Of a stretch of 64,000 nt of DNA, positions 12,337 through 23,471 are shown one piece after another. The first letter of the stretch is position 1. Each line of letters opens with the position of its first letter. The stretch is from Chenopodium formosanum (taxonomy: Eukaryota; Streptophyta; Magnoliopsida; Caryophyllales; Amaranthaceae). The notes under the pieces were generated by a model. The model was not told where the DNA came from and ran no database searches. It saw nothing but the letters and a program-made list of their open reading frames with translations. A program made the position numbers and the translations under genes. The stretch covers positions 54,329,898 to 54,393,897 of the forward strand of contig CM044869.1 of NCBI GenBank assembly GCA_024500155.1, in the 5' to 3' direction.

Positions 12337-13194
12337 ATGAAGATGTCAATGAGGCAAATTGCTGTGCTTTTCCTTGTGTGCTTACTTGTCTTGTCAACAG
12401 GTTAATTTTTATTTTGAGCATTATACTTGGTTTATTTATCGACTTTTGATTTATAGATGAAACAATACGTTAATGTGAAGTTCATTTCAATCTATTAGTG
12501 AAGTACTACGTACGTAGATAGAGTAGATACTTCACTAATATTTTACTCGTACGATATATGGATTAAATGACCAGTTCTTTTCTTTTTTTGTTTTTTTTTT
12601 CAAAAAAAAAAAAAAAGAAATATAGTTTATGCTGTATTAGATTTCAGACATACTGTATATAATGAAAAGGGTGTTTAGTATAATTATACGTAGCATGACT
12701 TCAATCTCACGCATGCATGCATGCAAATTATCAAATTTTGATTAATATGGCCGCAAATAACAACAAATTAATAATATATATCTTCATTTTCTTAATTTTT
12801 GTAACATTTATGATTACTACTGTTAAATTTTCAATGACTCCGAAGATTTAATTAGAATGAGCAATGTTATTTTAATGTTTACGAGTAGCAGATTACTCCT
12901 ATAAATTAAAATTTAATTTGAAAATATAGCTAATAAATATGAGTAATATAAAAATATACTAGTAGTTATTTTTAAACAATTTTGTTGTTGATTATGTGAC
13001 GTGCAGAAGACGCGGGTCCAAGAAAGGCAGAAGCTGGAATATTTAGCAGGAAGAAATGCAAATCTCCAAGTAAAACATTCAGGGGACCTTGCTCAAGGGA
13101 CTCCAACTGTGACACCGTTTGCAGGTATGAAGGATATCCCGCTGGAAATTGCCATGGTCTTCGCCGAAGATGCATTTGTTGCACCCATGCTTAA
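12337..13194 (+). CDS. Plant defensin, copy 2 (spinach group IV-like) with altered C-terminus
   Basis: Exons are 12337-12400 and 13007-13194 with a 606-bp phase-1 intron, giving 83 residues. A signal peptide (MKMSMRQIAVLFL...) and a spacer EDAGPRKAEA precede a mature part starting GIFSRKKC. The cysteine pattern is C-x10-C-x5-C-x3-C-x9-C-x6-C-x1-C as expected. The last cysteine follows directly, however, so the end reads CICCTHA instead of C-x-C-x3-C. The gamma-core is GNCHGLRRRC. The residues after the mature start closely recall the group IV defensins purified from spinach leaf (judged from memory). Compared with the other copies, the last codons look like the result of a one-base deletion just before the final Pro-Cys. 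The gene may encode a misfolded or altered peptide, or be decaying. Confidence 0.85.
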
Positions 13195-13858
13195 TAATGC
13201 TCCATCGTTACCAAGACGTACATACTCTCTTCATCTGGAATTAATAAATAGTTTCCTCGTTTGAACTATTAAGTACTAAACCTAGACGATGCTAGGGTAC
13301 GTGTACGATTATGTTGCTAGCTCCATGTAGTAGCATCTTGCAATTGTTGTTGCTTTATGTTGTTGTGTTGTCGTTGTGTTGTCGAAATGGTAATGTGGTG
13401 AAATTAAAGCTACTAATATGTAATGTATTAGTAGTGTTGTCCCCGTGAAAGAGAGGGAGATTATTGTTGAATAATAAAATTGTTTGCATGAATGGAGCCA
13501 TGCATGCAAGCTTTGAGCAGTTGAGCCTAGTCTTTTATGAATATTCTACTTATCCATAATGTGACTGTTGTTGTTAAAATCCAAAAATATTACATGCTAT
13601 CTTGTTACGACTTACGAGCATGTCACCTTCGCTCCACAATGAAAACTTTGGTCAGTCCAACACATTTTGTATGCAACTTGCCACACTATATGTGGTCTCT
13701 TATAAAAAAATAAAGTAATTAATATAACTCTGACTGAATAACCTCCATTTAAAATACATGGACACTTCACTCAACCCTCGTAACATTGATACTCGTTTGA
13801 CACGCGACAACACATCTAGAACAAGTACACCTAAAAACTTTATCTAAGTTTTTTTATA
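13195..13858. other. Defensin 2 3' flank
   Basis: No coding exon was seen. GAATAATAAAAT near 13470 is a plausible polyadenylation region for copy 2; a similar TTGTTGAATAATAAA block follows copy 4 near 60290. Confidence 0.45.
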
Positions 13859-14711
13859 CTACCTCCGTTAACAGTTATTTGCAACATTTGCCATTTTCGA
13901 TTGCTATCTATTATGTGCAACAATTTTTTTCTTTCCACTTTTAGTAACTTTTTGCCAACAAAATGACCAAATTACCCTTACTTAAACAACTTAGACATCT
14001 AAATAAATCACTAACCTGATTGAACTCTTTACCTAATGAATCTGATTAATTATTGTAATCATTTTCACCAATAATCATACATCTTCATCAAAATCATTCA
14101 TATCCCTAACTCTTCTTCAATTGAAACCTCCAGAATTTAAACCCTAATCCTTCATTTTTGTTCATCTTCCCCCTTCCCTCTCATAATGCGATTTGGATTT
14201 GGGTTCGTCTGGTCGTGGGTCCGAGTTCGTGGGTTTGGGTTCGTCTGGTTTGTGGGTCTGGGTTCGTGAGGGTAAGGGGTTTTCAGACCTGGTTTGTGGG
14301 GGTTGCGTGAGTTTCGTGGGGATGGGTTTCAGATCTGGTCGCTTTTCTGGGTCCGTGTTGGTTAATTTGCTGGGTTTGTGGCGGTTTTGGATGGATTCGT
14401 GGTGGTTTGCTGGTTCGTGGGTGGTTTGTTGGATTCGTGGTTGGGTTTCGACGGTTTTGGCTGGGTTCGTGGTTGGGTTTCGGTGGTTTTGGGTTCTAAG
14501 TGTCGGTGGGTTGGGTGATTCTGGTGGTTGTCGGTGGTTTCGGTGGTGGTTTTGGTTCTGGGTTTCAGTGGTTATGGGTTTTAATTTTTTTTTTTTAAGT
14601 AGGATTAATACTTAACCAAGTGCCCTTACTTTTCAATAATCATGCTTTAAAAGATTTGCCTAGGAGTCCAAGCTACCCCCCTTTGTTGCAAATAATTGTT
14701 AACGGAGGTAG
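13859..14711. mobile_element. Stowaway-type element with a G-rich filler
   Basis: The ends are inverted: CTACCTCCGTTAACAG with TTATTTGCAACA on the left and the complement TGTTGCAAATAATTGTTAACGGAGGTAG on the right. TA flanks both sides (13857-13858 and 14712-14713), as expected of Tc1/mariner-class elements. At 853 bp it is long for a MITE. The centre (14180-14590) is a degenerate G/T-rich minisatellite built on GGTTCGTGG and GGGTTTCGG units. The 140-residue open frame there is low-complexity and not a credible gene. Confidence 0.75.
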
Positions 14712-14887
14712 TATATATATTCGACCGTGTCCTACTATGATACAATCTTTTTGCCTTTTGTCTCACTATCTCATTTTTTCAATACTTATTTTTAGAAAAT
14801 TTAAGGAAAATAAGAGAAATAAGGTTAGACTTAATAATATGGATGCCTTCGTAGCTCCTTGTTATATTAAAAGAGTATTCAAATTAA

Positions 14888-15452
14888 GGATTTTTTTGAC
14901 TTTTACCACCAAAAAAAACCACAAAATTGTTTTTAACTACCAAAATTTTTAATTTTTTTTTTTTTTACCACCAAAAAAAAAAATTAAAAATTGTTTTTTA
15001 CCACCTGTTGTTAAAACCCTAACAGAATTTTAAATTTTTCGATTTTCGTGCCAAACACATGGTCTTTAGGGGTTTTTGGGGGCATTTTGGTCCTTTGGCT
15101 ACAATTTGAGGTCAGAATTGACAAAAGATGATTGGAAATGCTTCTTTTTACGTGGTTAAAATACCTTGGTTTGCGTGAAACACGCAAACGAGGCATTTTC
15201 GATATTTTTTGTCAATTATGACCTCAAATTGGTTCCATAGTACCAAAATGCCCCCTTAAACCTATGAACAACATATTATGTGCACAAAAATCGAATTTTT
15301 TTTTAAACCGTTAAATTTAACGGTTTTCTGATGGTAGATGGTAAAAAATAATTTTTAGAATTATTTTTGTGGTAAAATAAAACTTTTAATATTTTTGGTA
15401 GTAAAAAATAATTTCGTGATTTTTTTTTTTTGGGGTAAGTATAGAAAAATCC
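14888..15452. mobile_element. Mutator-type foldback MITE, 565 bp
   Basis: Long inverted repeats run from GGATTTTTTTGACTT on the left to the complement ending AAAAATCC on the right. Inner arms are GGGGGCATTTTGGTCC with ACAATTTGAGGTCA and their complements. A 9-bp target-site duplication TCAAATTAA flanks it (14879-14887 and 15453-15461). No coding capacity was seen. The GGATTTTTT end resembles the element at 51922, so both may belong to one family. Confidence 0.8.
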
Positions 15453-15461
15453 TCAAATTAA

Positions 15462-16341
15462 ATAAATATTCTTAACATGAAGAGTGTGATGTGGAATGAC
15501 AGTATAGAACTAGCGAGACAGGGGAAATAGATCAACTGTGTAAGAACTTTTTGCTGATAAGTTTGATAGTTTTTTTATTGGCATTAAAATATGATAGTAA
15601 TAATAAGTAATATGATATTTACGCAGTATATAATATTGATTAAATTGTCAAAAAAAAAAATAACAAAAGAAAAATAAAAAAAAATAAAGCATGTTATATA
15701 AATTTTAACATACCGTATCAGTGTCTCCTATACTGAGATTGAAGTTTTTTGTATGTATCCGTTTTGTATCCGTATCCGTTCTCGTGCAACCTAGATCTCT
15801 TGTAATATATAATGAGTTTAATGACCGTGTAACTCCGGCCATTATGTAACACTGACTAAGTAACCCATAAAACTGACTGAGTAGCCTTTTATGATGACTG
15901 GTCACACTAGCACATGTAAGAATTTGTACGTGTTTTTGCCAAATAGTTGTTTAGAGTTACAAAAATTAATTGTAGTGCTTTTGTTTATGCGTGAAGAATT
16001 TTTATATTGTACTTCTTCGTTCCTTATTTTTTGCTCCATAAGAGTAATGACATTTTATTAATTTTTGATTGGAAAAAAAATGATGAGAGTAAATATTTGG
16101 TTCTATATCTATAAACCATATAAAAGTTCAACTCAGGCATCACTGTTCACTAGCAACAGTGCCTTCTCAATGAACAGTGAAAACGTGAGCTATTACACTC
16201 TTGCCCCCGATGTGAAAAACTTCCCAGTTTTGCCCTTGGTTGTGTTGACTGGAATTTACTTGCCTTGGTGGTTTTCCTTTTACTTGCATGGGTGGGTTTA
16301 TGTGTCTTGTCGTGTTTGACTGTCAGGGAAGTTGAATTTTT

Positions 16342-16344
<3 letters not shown>
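15462..16344. other. Intergenic, left flank of the Helitron-like block
   Basis: No exon was recognised. Near 16140-16185 two short complementary pieces (CACTGTTCACTAG and ATGAACAGTG) form a weak hairpin in slightly richer sequence. This may be near an element end, but no Helitron TC start could be fixed. Confidence 0.35.

Positions 16345-16383
<39 letters not shown>
16345..16383. repeat. T39 homopolymer
   Basis: An uninterrupted run of 39 T on the + strand, about 1.7 kb upstream of the ORF at 18070. Confidence 0.9.
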
Positions 16384-16384
<1 letters not shown>

Positions 16385-18069
16385 TTTAAATTTTAAAAAA
16401 AACAATAAGAAAGTACATTATTTTTTCCACTAAATGGCTATTAAGAGTTGACTGATTTGTGATTTTGGTTTTTTAATTTCGGTAATACATGATTAATTTA
16501 TGTGTGTCATGTCACTCAATATGATTATGTTAGTGTAATTGAGTTTTGGGTGTGTTGCATGTACGGGCAGTTGGGTGTACTTGCTATTACTGTTTCACTG
16601 TTTGGACTGCCTAGGTCGGTGATATTGAGATTATTAGCTTAGTTCATTTCTCGTTTATATATATAGTTAGATATAGAAATTTCCATTTATTTGTGGTTTG
16701 TGTGGAGGATTTTGAAGTAGCTGTGATCATCAGCTTTGTCTCTGTAAGTGCAATTTGCTCTGTTGTTTTGTTTCTTTTTAATGTTCTTTTTTAAATCTCG
16801 TTTATTTTATGCACTGGTACTTTATTTTGTGTTTTCCTTTTTTCTCTTTTTTTCTCTTTTTTTTGTTTGCCACAATTAATCGTGAAATTATAATTATATA
16901 ATGGCTTGAAAGAATTGCTTGATTTTATCGTGGGAATACGTTGGTGTGCATTGTTGGTCGTGCATTAATGTTTTTGGGTAGTGTTTTGGTTCTTTTTAGA
17001 GGATCCTTACTTTGAGATTTGTATGTTTCTTGCTTCTTATATATGTTGTATGGCATTTTAAGTCTATTTCATCTGTGTATGCTTTTTGTTTTTTGTTTTG
17101 TAAAAAAAAAGGGAAAGGTTTCTCCGGGTTTTCTCTCTTTGCTTCGTATTGATTGGAGTTATGAAAAGTAATTTGGCTTGACAGATTGTATTTATATGGT
17201 GATGTGTATTGTTAGTTGAATGTTTTTGGGTTAGTTTGGGTAGTGGATGCATTTTTTTTTTATTAGTTAGTTGCTTAGTTTGTTTCTTGTATTTGTTTCT
17301 TGTAATTTTTCAAGAATTGACATATGCTTGCATGATCTGTCTGTGATTGAATCCAACTGTAGTACTTAATTGTGTGTTGTCTTTTAACTTTGTTTTTTCT
17401 TTTTTTTTTTCTGTTTTTTTTGTGGGTTTGGGGTTGGGGGTGGGGTTTGGGGTTTTGCCTGTGTTTCTTGGTGTGTGTTTCAGGTGCGTTGGAAGCATTG
17501 TGGATCTTTCTGTCGGTTTTGGGTGCTGATCGTTTTCCAGGTGATGTGTTCTCTGGTGCATATTTTTTTTACAGTCTTCTGTTCTTACCTGCTATTTAGT
17601 TTGTGCATTGCAGTGTGTACTTCTGTGTTTGTGGTGTATGTAGGACTGCTGGCGTTCTGGTTTTAATAGCTTTGTGTTTGTTGGTTGGAAGGTATTATGG
17701 TTGCCTTTCATTCTGTTTTTGGTGTGCTTTGTGTTGTTGGGGTGTTTATGCTTGCTTTTCAGATAAGAGTTGGACTTTTTTTATTGAGTAGGTAGAGACA
17801 TTGAATGAGAAAAGTAGATGAGGCCAAAAAAAAGGTGTATAGCTGTTCTATGGCATTTTATCAGGTTTGAACAAGCAAAAGAATGGCATATAGTTCATTC
17901 TGTTTGATATAGACTTTTATAAAGGATGTTGAATAGTTTTTAAGGCTGTGTGTCTTGGAAGTAGTGCCTGTCATGGTTTTGCTATTTGATTGTATGTACT
18001 TGGGGAATGTCTGCTGTTGCTATGCTGCAGTGATTGCATGTCTAAATGTGGATGTTGCCATTACAGGTT
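16384..18069 (+). other. Probable promoter and intron-containing leader of the ORF at 18070
   Basis: T-rich and G/T-rich sequence with little coding character. A TATA-like stretch (TTTATATATATAG) near 16655 and a possible donor (CTGTAAGTG) near 16752 precede a clear acceptor GCCATTACAG ending at 18066. A long leader intron is therefore plausible. The pyrimidine-rich open frames at 17350-17790 look like intron sequence. Confidence 0.4.
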
Positions 18070-19059
18070 ATGGCTGCAAAACTCAGCAAGGTTTATATCC
18101 CTTTTGAGCCCTTGTTGCTAAAGATAACTGCTTGGCTGCAGTTCCCAGCACCAGTTTATGGCTTCATAGATAGTGCTAGGAATAATGTCTGGGTGCAGGT
18201 TGTTCGACCAAACAGTCGATCACGTTTAACGTTCTTTGGTGGTGATGCAACTACAGCCCAGGAATCCCGTGAAAGGGCAGCTCATAAAGCTGTTAAAAAA
18301 TTGATGTTCCTTTTTGGTGTTAAGGTAGCTGACTTTACATATGACCAGATTAGGCTCCATGAGTTATGTATGAAGCTGTTTAAGAACAAATGTGCTGAAT
18401 TGTTGCAAGAGAAAGGGAAATCTGTTAGGGCAGTTGCAGGGGAGAGCTCTGGACATAGCCTAAGCTTGGCCAATGTACATGTATCTATTGATTATGCAGA
18501 AGTGTTAGTGATCGTTGTGCGAAAAACTGGTGCATCTGTAACAACAATTGAGACTACTTGGGTGGAGGGACATGGCTTTGTCTCATGGGTTATGGTTAGT
18601 TGCCCCCGTAGTAATAGTGCAATGGAATGCATTTTTAGTGAGTTCTGTGCTTTAGCAAGCGCTGCTGAGCAGATGGCTTCGAAAAAGGCTGTGTTTTATT
18701 TAGCTTGTAAGTATAACATTGAGATAGTAGATGCTAATCATGGAGCTACAGCAAAGATGAGTAGAGAGTGCTACTTGCTAAGGGAGAGGTACTTAGTTCT
18801 AAAGGCACATCTTCGACGCCTGGAAGATGTTTCTCCACAAGGTGCTGTTACACCGTTGGTAGTTCGTGAGGAGAATGCAGCTCCAGTTGATGAAGGAACC
18901 TGTGATCCTGTTAGAAGCGCTCTGCCAGCTACTCCGGCTAAGCGTAAGAAGATATTGCAAATGGCTCATGAAAAAGAGTTAGAGGTGGGAACCTCAGAAC
19001 ATGCAGTATCTGGTTTGTTGGAATTAGGACGGTTGTTTGGCAGTTCTAAGTCTACTTAG
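18070..19059 (+). CDS. Unrecognised protein with two dsRBD-like helical modules
   Basis: I do not recognise the family. The ATG at 18070 is chosen because it follows a good acceptor by three bases; upstream codons to 18046 would be intronic. The single exon gives 329 residues. Residues 25-82 hold beta-type sequence (VYGFID, VWVQVV, RLTFFGG) followed by an Ala/Lys helix SRERAAHKAVKKLMF. Residues 140-211 repeat the pattern and end with AAEQMASKKAVFYL. Both look like the end of a double-stranded-RNA-binding-type fold, but the match is by eye only. A basic PAKRKK near residue 290 could be a nuclear signal. The tail is acidic and loosely structured. It lies 660 bp upstream of, and on the same strand as, the RepHel gene, so it may be a Helitron accessory or captured gene. 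Confidence 0.65.
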   Translation: MAAKLSKVYIPFEPLLLKITAWLQFPAPVYGFIDSARNNVWVQVVRPNSRSRLTFFGGDATTAQESRERAAHKAVKKLMFLFGVKVADFTYDQIRLHELCMKLFKNKCAELLQEKGKSVRAVAGESSGHSLSLANVHVSIDYAEVLVIVVRKTGASVTTIETTWVEGHGFVSWVMVSCPRSNSAMECIFSEFCALASAAEQMASKKAVFYLACKYNIEIVDANHGATAKMSRECYLLRERYLVLKAHLRRLEDVSPQGAVTPLVVREENAAPVDEGTCDPVRSALPATPAKRKKILQMAHEKELEVGTSEHAVSGLLELGRLFGSSKST

Positions 19060-19716
19060 TTGGATATGCTAGGGAATAGGGGATGATGTGTTTCCTGTTC
19101 TTTTGTTGTGTATGGTTAGGATCGGTTGATTATTCCTTTTGTTTTGTATTATATTTTTGTATATACAGTGTTGTTAGGCCATGGGAGTTGTTGGTACTGT
19201 TCCTAATGCTGTTAGGATGGACACGGAGTGCTATACCCATGTCTGTAATGTAGGGTGTCTAAGGCAGCATATATAAGATTGCTGCTTCTTTTGGTGTAAT
19301 GGGACTGAGGTTTTAAATATGTATGTAATATTCCTATATATGTAGTGAATTGTTACATTTTGAATTATATTATTTGTCGCAATGAGCATGTTGGATCATG
19401 TGTATTTATTACTGTTGTTGTTCTGCTAATACTGAATATTTCTTGTGAGCTTTATGATCTATAAATGGAATTAAATGCATATTATTGTTCTTGGGATGCA
19501 GATTTCTAGCGTATATACTGTGGTACGAAATATCAGTGTCCTTGTTATTTCGTCTGGAAGTTGACGGCAATTGGTGGTGGCTTTGGTTATGGGTATTACT
19601 GTCTTCTCGTCTAGATTATGGTTTGAAATATTTTGTGTGATGCAGTTGGGTTCTGTTAGTGTATTTGTTAGTATGTGCTTCTAGCGCTTGTAGTTTATTC
19701 ATTACACAAACATATT
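19060..19716 (+). other. Spacer between the 18-kb ORF and RepHel
   Basis: No exon was recognised. It should hold the 3' region of the upstream ORF and the RepHel promoter. TATATTTTTGTATATACAG near 19148 and TATATATGTAG near 19335 are AT-rich candidates without clear roles. Confidence 0.4.
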
Positions 19717-22292
19717 ATGAACTTCGTAGATTGTCGGTATGGTATTCCACGTTTATCCCGTAAAAGTTGCAGCAGAATGAACAAGGCTTCCAGGGCATCT
19801 CAGTTTGCAACATATAGGTAGCTTCTTTATGCATTGTTGAGACTTATATGTATAGAGCCTTTTTTTATGTACGATGTGTTCTAAATAGTAAATCGAATTT
19901 GTTTCATGGTCAAATGCAAGTGGTCAACAAGTAGGACAACCTTCTTCTTCCCGGATTTCAAAACGAAATCGGCTTCTCAATGGGTCCTTGGAGTTGCAGT
20001 CTGATAGGTATTGTTATATATTTAGAGATGTTTGTCTTTTGTGTCTGAAGTTTTTCTAAATGCGCCTAGGTATGTGTGCAGACTATAGTCACCTTGTATA
20101 CCTATTGTGTCTGCCAGTGAACTCACGCAGGAATCATTAAGGTACTGGCCAGTGTTTTGGAGAGTATATATGTTGTCTCTGCTTTAAAGGCAGATGGTTG
20201 TTTTGTTTGGTGTTTATTGTAATATTTTCACTGCATTCAGTAAACAGCAGGGACTTGAGAGGCTACCGAAATCACGTATGACTAGAAAAAAACGTAGTCT
20301 TGATGAAATGGCAGAGATACTGCCAAAGAGGTACATGATTTGTTAACTGGTGTTGTGTTTTGTCTACTTGATATTAGTTGTAATGTTGTTTTCCTTTTAT
20401 GCAGTGGCCCAGTGCACAAGAGAAAAAAAACACATTCTAAACCCAAGCCTCAGTGTAGGTTGCTGAGAGAACTGCTGTTTTTTCTTTATAACACATCCTG
20501 TATTATTCTGGGTTGGTTGCTCATTCATATGTATGGACTTTATATTTATGCAGTTGTTCCTGCTGCTATGTCTGGCCAGCCTGTTCCAATTGCACCTCTG
20601 AAATTACCGTCTCCTTCACAGTGTGTAAAATGTGGCGCTAAGAAGTTTGCTTTTGAAACTTTGAAGTTCTGCTGTGGTGATGGAGATATTAAAATTGCAG
20701 CAAATGAATACCCTTCAGAACTGAGACGATTGTTTACATCAAAGGATGAAGATGCGATTCACTTTCGAACTTATGCTAGGCTGTACAATAATCTATTTGC
20801 ATTTAGTTCCTTGGGAGGGAAGTTCGATGCAGGAACATATAAAGGCATTTATGTATTTAAGATGCATGGGCAGATGTATCATTTTGTTCCAAATTTAGTG
20901 CCTGATAATGGTGCTGCACGATATTTGCAGTTGTATTTTTATGATGGACAGAATGAGTCTAAAAATAGACTTAAATGTTTTACAGAAGTGAGACAAGACA
21001 TAATTGATATCCTTATGCATGTTTCTCGGCAGAATCCATATGCAGTATTTTTCCGATCTCTGAGAGAAAGGCAGCTTACTGTAGACACGCGTATTATTTT
21101 GAATCAGAGTACAGTGCTAAATCAGCGTGTCTATAATGCTCCTGCTGTGGATGATGTTGCGGTTATATGGCCTGAAGATGCATCATCCAGTCAGAGTTCT
21201 GGTCCTCATATCTTAGTATATGGAGACGGTGAAGAATCCCATAGGATATATCATAACTATGGCTGTTATGATCCACTGCAGTATCCCTTATTATTTCCTC
21301 GTGGAGAATGTGGTTGGACTCAGGGATTAAAGAAGTTGTCTCATGGTACTGTGAGACGGACTGTTCCATTGCCAGATCCTATAATGTCCTGTGCTGTACA
21401 TAATGCTGAGGATTTGCTGAATGAAGAGGATAAGAGTAAGTGTCCATTTAGTAGCCTAAATGTACTATATGCTATATGTTATTGTCTATTGTTTAATTGA
21501 TAGGTTATGAATAATTATGAGTGATTTTATTATGCAGGAGCATCTAAGAAGAACACTAGAGCAGATAAGTTCATCTCTGCAAGAGAGTACTACGCCTACA
21601 AGTTGCAAATTCGTCCTGAAAACCTGTTGTTGAGGGCTGGTCGGTGTTTCCAGCAATATATAGTTGACATGTATGTAAAAATTGAAAACACGCGCCTGGA
21701 TTATTTCCGGAATAATCAGCAAAGTATACGGGCTGACTTATATCAGGGCATTTTAGACTCATTAGACTGTGGAGAAACTGTTGCTCGTAATGTAGGACGT
21801 AGGGTTATATTACCCCCAACATTTATTGGAGGACCTCGGGATATGAAGAAACGGTACCTTAACGCTATGGCTTTGGTTCAGCGGTATGGCAAACCTGATT
21901 TCTTTATAACTATCACCTGTAATGCTAACTGGGCTGAAATAAAAGCAGAGTTGGCTCCTGGTGAAACAGCACAGGATCGTCCTGACTTACGGCCATCTGC
22001 ATCAGTGAATTATCCTTTCCAGTTTGAACGAAAACAGTTCCCTATCAAGTTGAGCTTTGCAATGACAATCAATAAATCTCAAGGTCAGACTCTAAATCAA
22101 GTGTCCATCCACCTGCCACGTCCGTGTTTTTCTCATGGGCAACTATATGTTGCTTTGTCCCGAGCTAAGAAAGCAAAAGATGTTGCTGTTTTTTATGCTA
22201 ATCCTCCAGAACAGTATCCACCGAAAACTGTTAAGAATGTAGTTGCTTATGAGGTGCTACGACAAGCAGGCATTACTCAGGACAGTATATAG
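19717..22292 (+). CDS. Helitron Rep-helicase, internally deleted
   Basis: This is the replication initiator/helicase of a Helitron, in shortened form. Six exons fit with consistent phases: 19717-19817, 19921-20007, 20241-20330, 20405-20454, 20554-21435 and 21538-22292, giving 654 residues. The first four exons are short, basic and Ser/Arg-rich. A zinc-type motif with C133 and C136 and a following FCCGDG opens the usual plant N-terminal region. The Helitron_like_N core FFITITCNANW is at about residues 525-535. At about residue 553 the sequence jumps to the end of a PIF1-type helicase: TINKSQGQT (motif V) at about 580-588 and LYVALSRAK (motif VI) at about 606-614. The His-x-His metal site, the catalytic tyrosines, Walker A and Walker B are absent. 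Full plant RepHel proteins usually exceed 1,200 residues. The frame is open throughout, but catalytic activity is not expected. Confidence 0.85.
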
Positions 22293-22961
22293 AAATCTAG
22301 GTAATAAATAACTCTTAAAAGATCAGAGTTAGGGAGTAGGCTTTGTTGATACAGTTTAAAACTGGGCATATAGGATATGCTTCAGCTGTCTTGCATTTTT
22401 GGGCTTATCTGTATGAACAGTCCATTTTATTGCTGGAAAATAGTCATTCTACATGCATTCATTATTTGAATTCATGTCTAGCTTAGCTTAAAATGTGTAT
22501 GTTACAGCTTATAATGCCTGATATTATATATAATGGATCATACTGGACAATTATGTTGGAGCAGTAGCATTTGTATAGGAATGTAGTTCACAGTTATGCA
22601 TTACGGTATACTACATGATCATCCATATCATTGTTTGATTAACCATAGGGTTAGTAAAAATGGTGTCCTCCCACTGATCCGAAAAAAGAGCAACAAATTG
22701 GAAATTGTATAGTACATAACCTAACAGTTTAAGTTTACATACCAGATATCTCTTGTCTGAACAATTACATAAGCCTACAGCTCAGAGAAGATACTAGCAA
22801 CAAACTCAACAAAAACAGAAACAAGGATAAAGGAAAAGTAGAAGAAACACTTAGACATTGAAAGTACTTGTAATGCGCTCCCTTAGTTGAGACAGAATAA
22901 CACTTCAGATGGATTATGGCCAGACTTATCATGTCTCATATGAACTTCATCGAGTACACAT
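22293..22961. other. Spacer between RepHel and the B3 gene (convergent)
   Basis: No coding exon was seen. It should contain the 3' ends of two convergent genes. Confidence 0.4.
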
Positions 22962-23471
22962 TTATGTGTCATTATCATCATCTGCAATAATTAACACTTG
23001 GATGTGAAATGTTCCGTAGCCAACGTAGTGTATATTAAGAATACCACCCTGCATCACTTCATTGTCAGATACAAACTTTTCCCATCCAGTATACAGAAAC
23101 ACAGCATGAGTTTCACTGAAATTAGCACCTAAAATTTCCACCTCCCATACTGCACCTCTGTCACAGTGCTGCAGGCACACAGGACCAGAAAAGTTTGACA
23201 GGAGAGACTTCCAACTGGCTGGTAGGGCCTATAAGTAGAACAGAACACATGCATTAATATAAATATAATCATATACAGATGCATTCTTAGAAAATGGTCA
23301 TTTATATCTACACTTTTGATGAGATGATATATGCGCAGAAATTTTATAAATAATAGCATACAGGAATTTAGACTTGTATGATTTGATTATTTACAAAGTA
23401 TGGAGATATACCAGTGCATTTCTGTAGCAGTTTCGGTATTCAGTAATGTAGTTTGGGACACTTGCACTCAT
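22962..23471 (-). CDS. B3-domain protein, short copy
   Basis: Two exons on the - strand, 23412-23471 and 22962-23228, joined in phase 0 across a GT-AG intron, give 108 residues. The ATG at 23471 is the first that fits the frame; an earlier exon cannot be excluded. From ALPASWKSLL onward it reads as one B3-type DNA-binding fold: AVWEVEI, a central TGWEKFVSDNEV with the conserved Gly-Trp, then a hydrophobic strand NIHYVGYGTFHIQVLI. It ends in an acidic DDDNDT tail. B3 proteins of the REM type bind DNA as plant transcription factors. It lies between RepHel and the RPA-like gene but on the opposite strand. Function here is unknown, and domain assignment is by eye. Confidence 0.65.

Noticed and set aside
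14193..14615. Open frame of 140 residues rich in Gly, Trp and Val
   Set aside because: It is a translation of a G/T-rich minisatellite inside a Stowaway-type element, with no domain, intron structure or balanced composition.
17347..17791. Several overlapping open frames of hydrophobic residues
   Set aside because: They are products of T- and G/T-rich sequence upstream of a clear splice acceptor, best read as leader intron.
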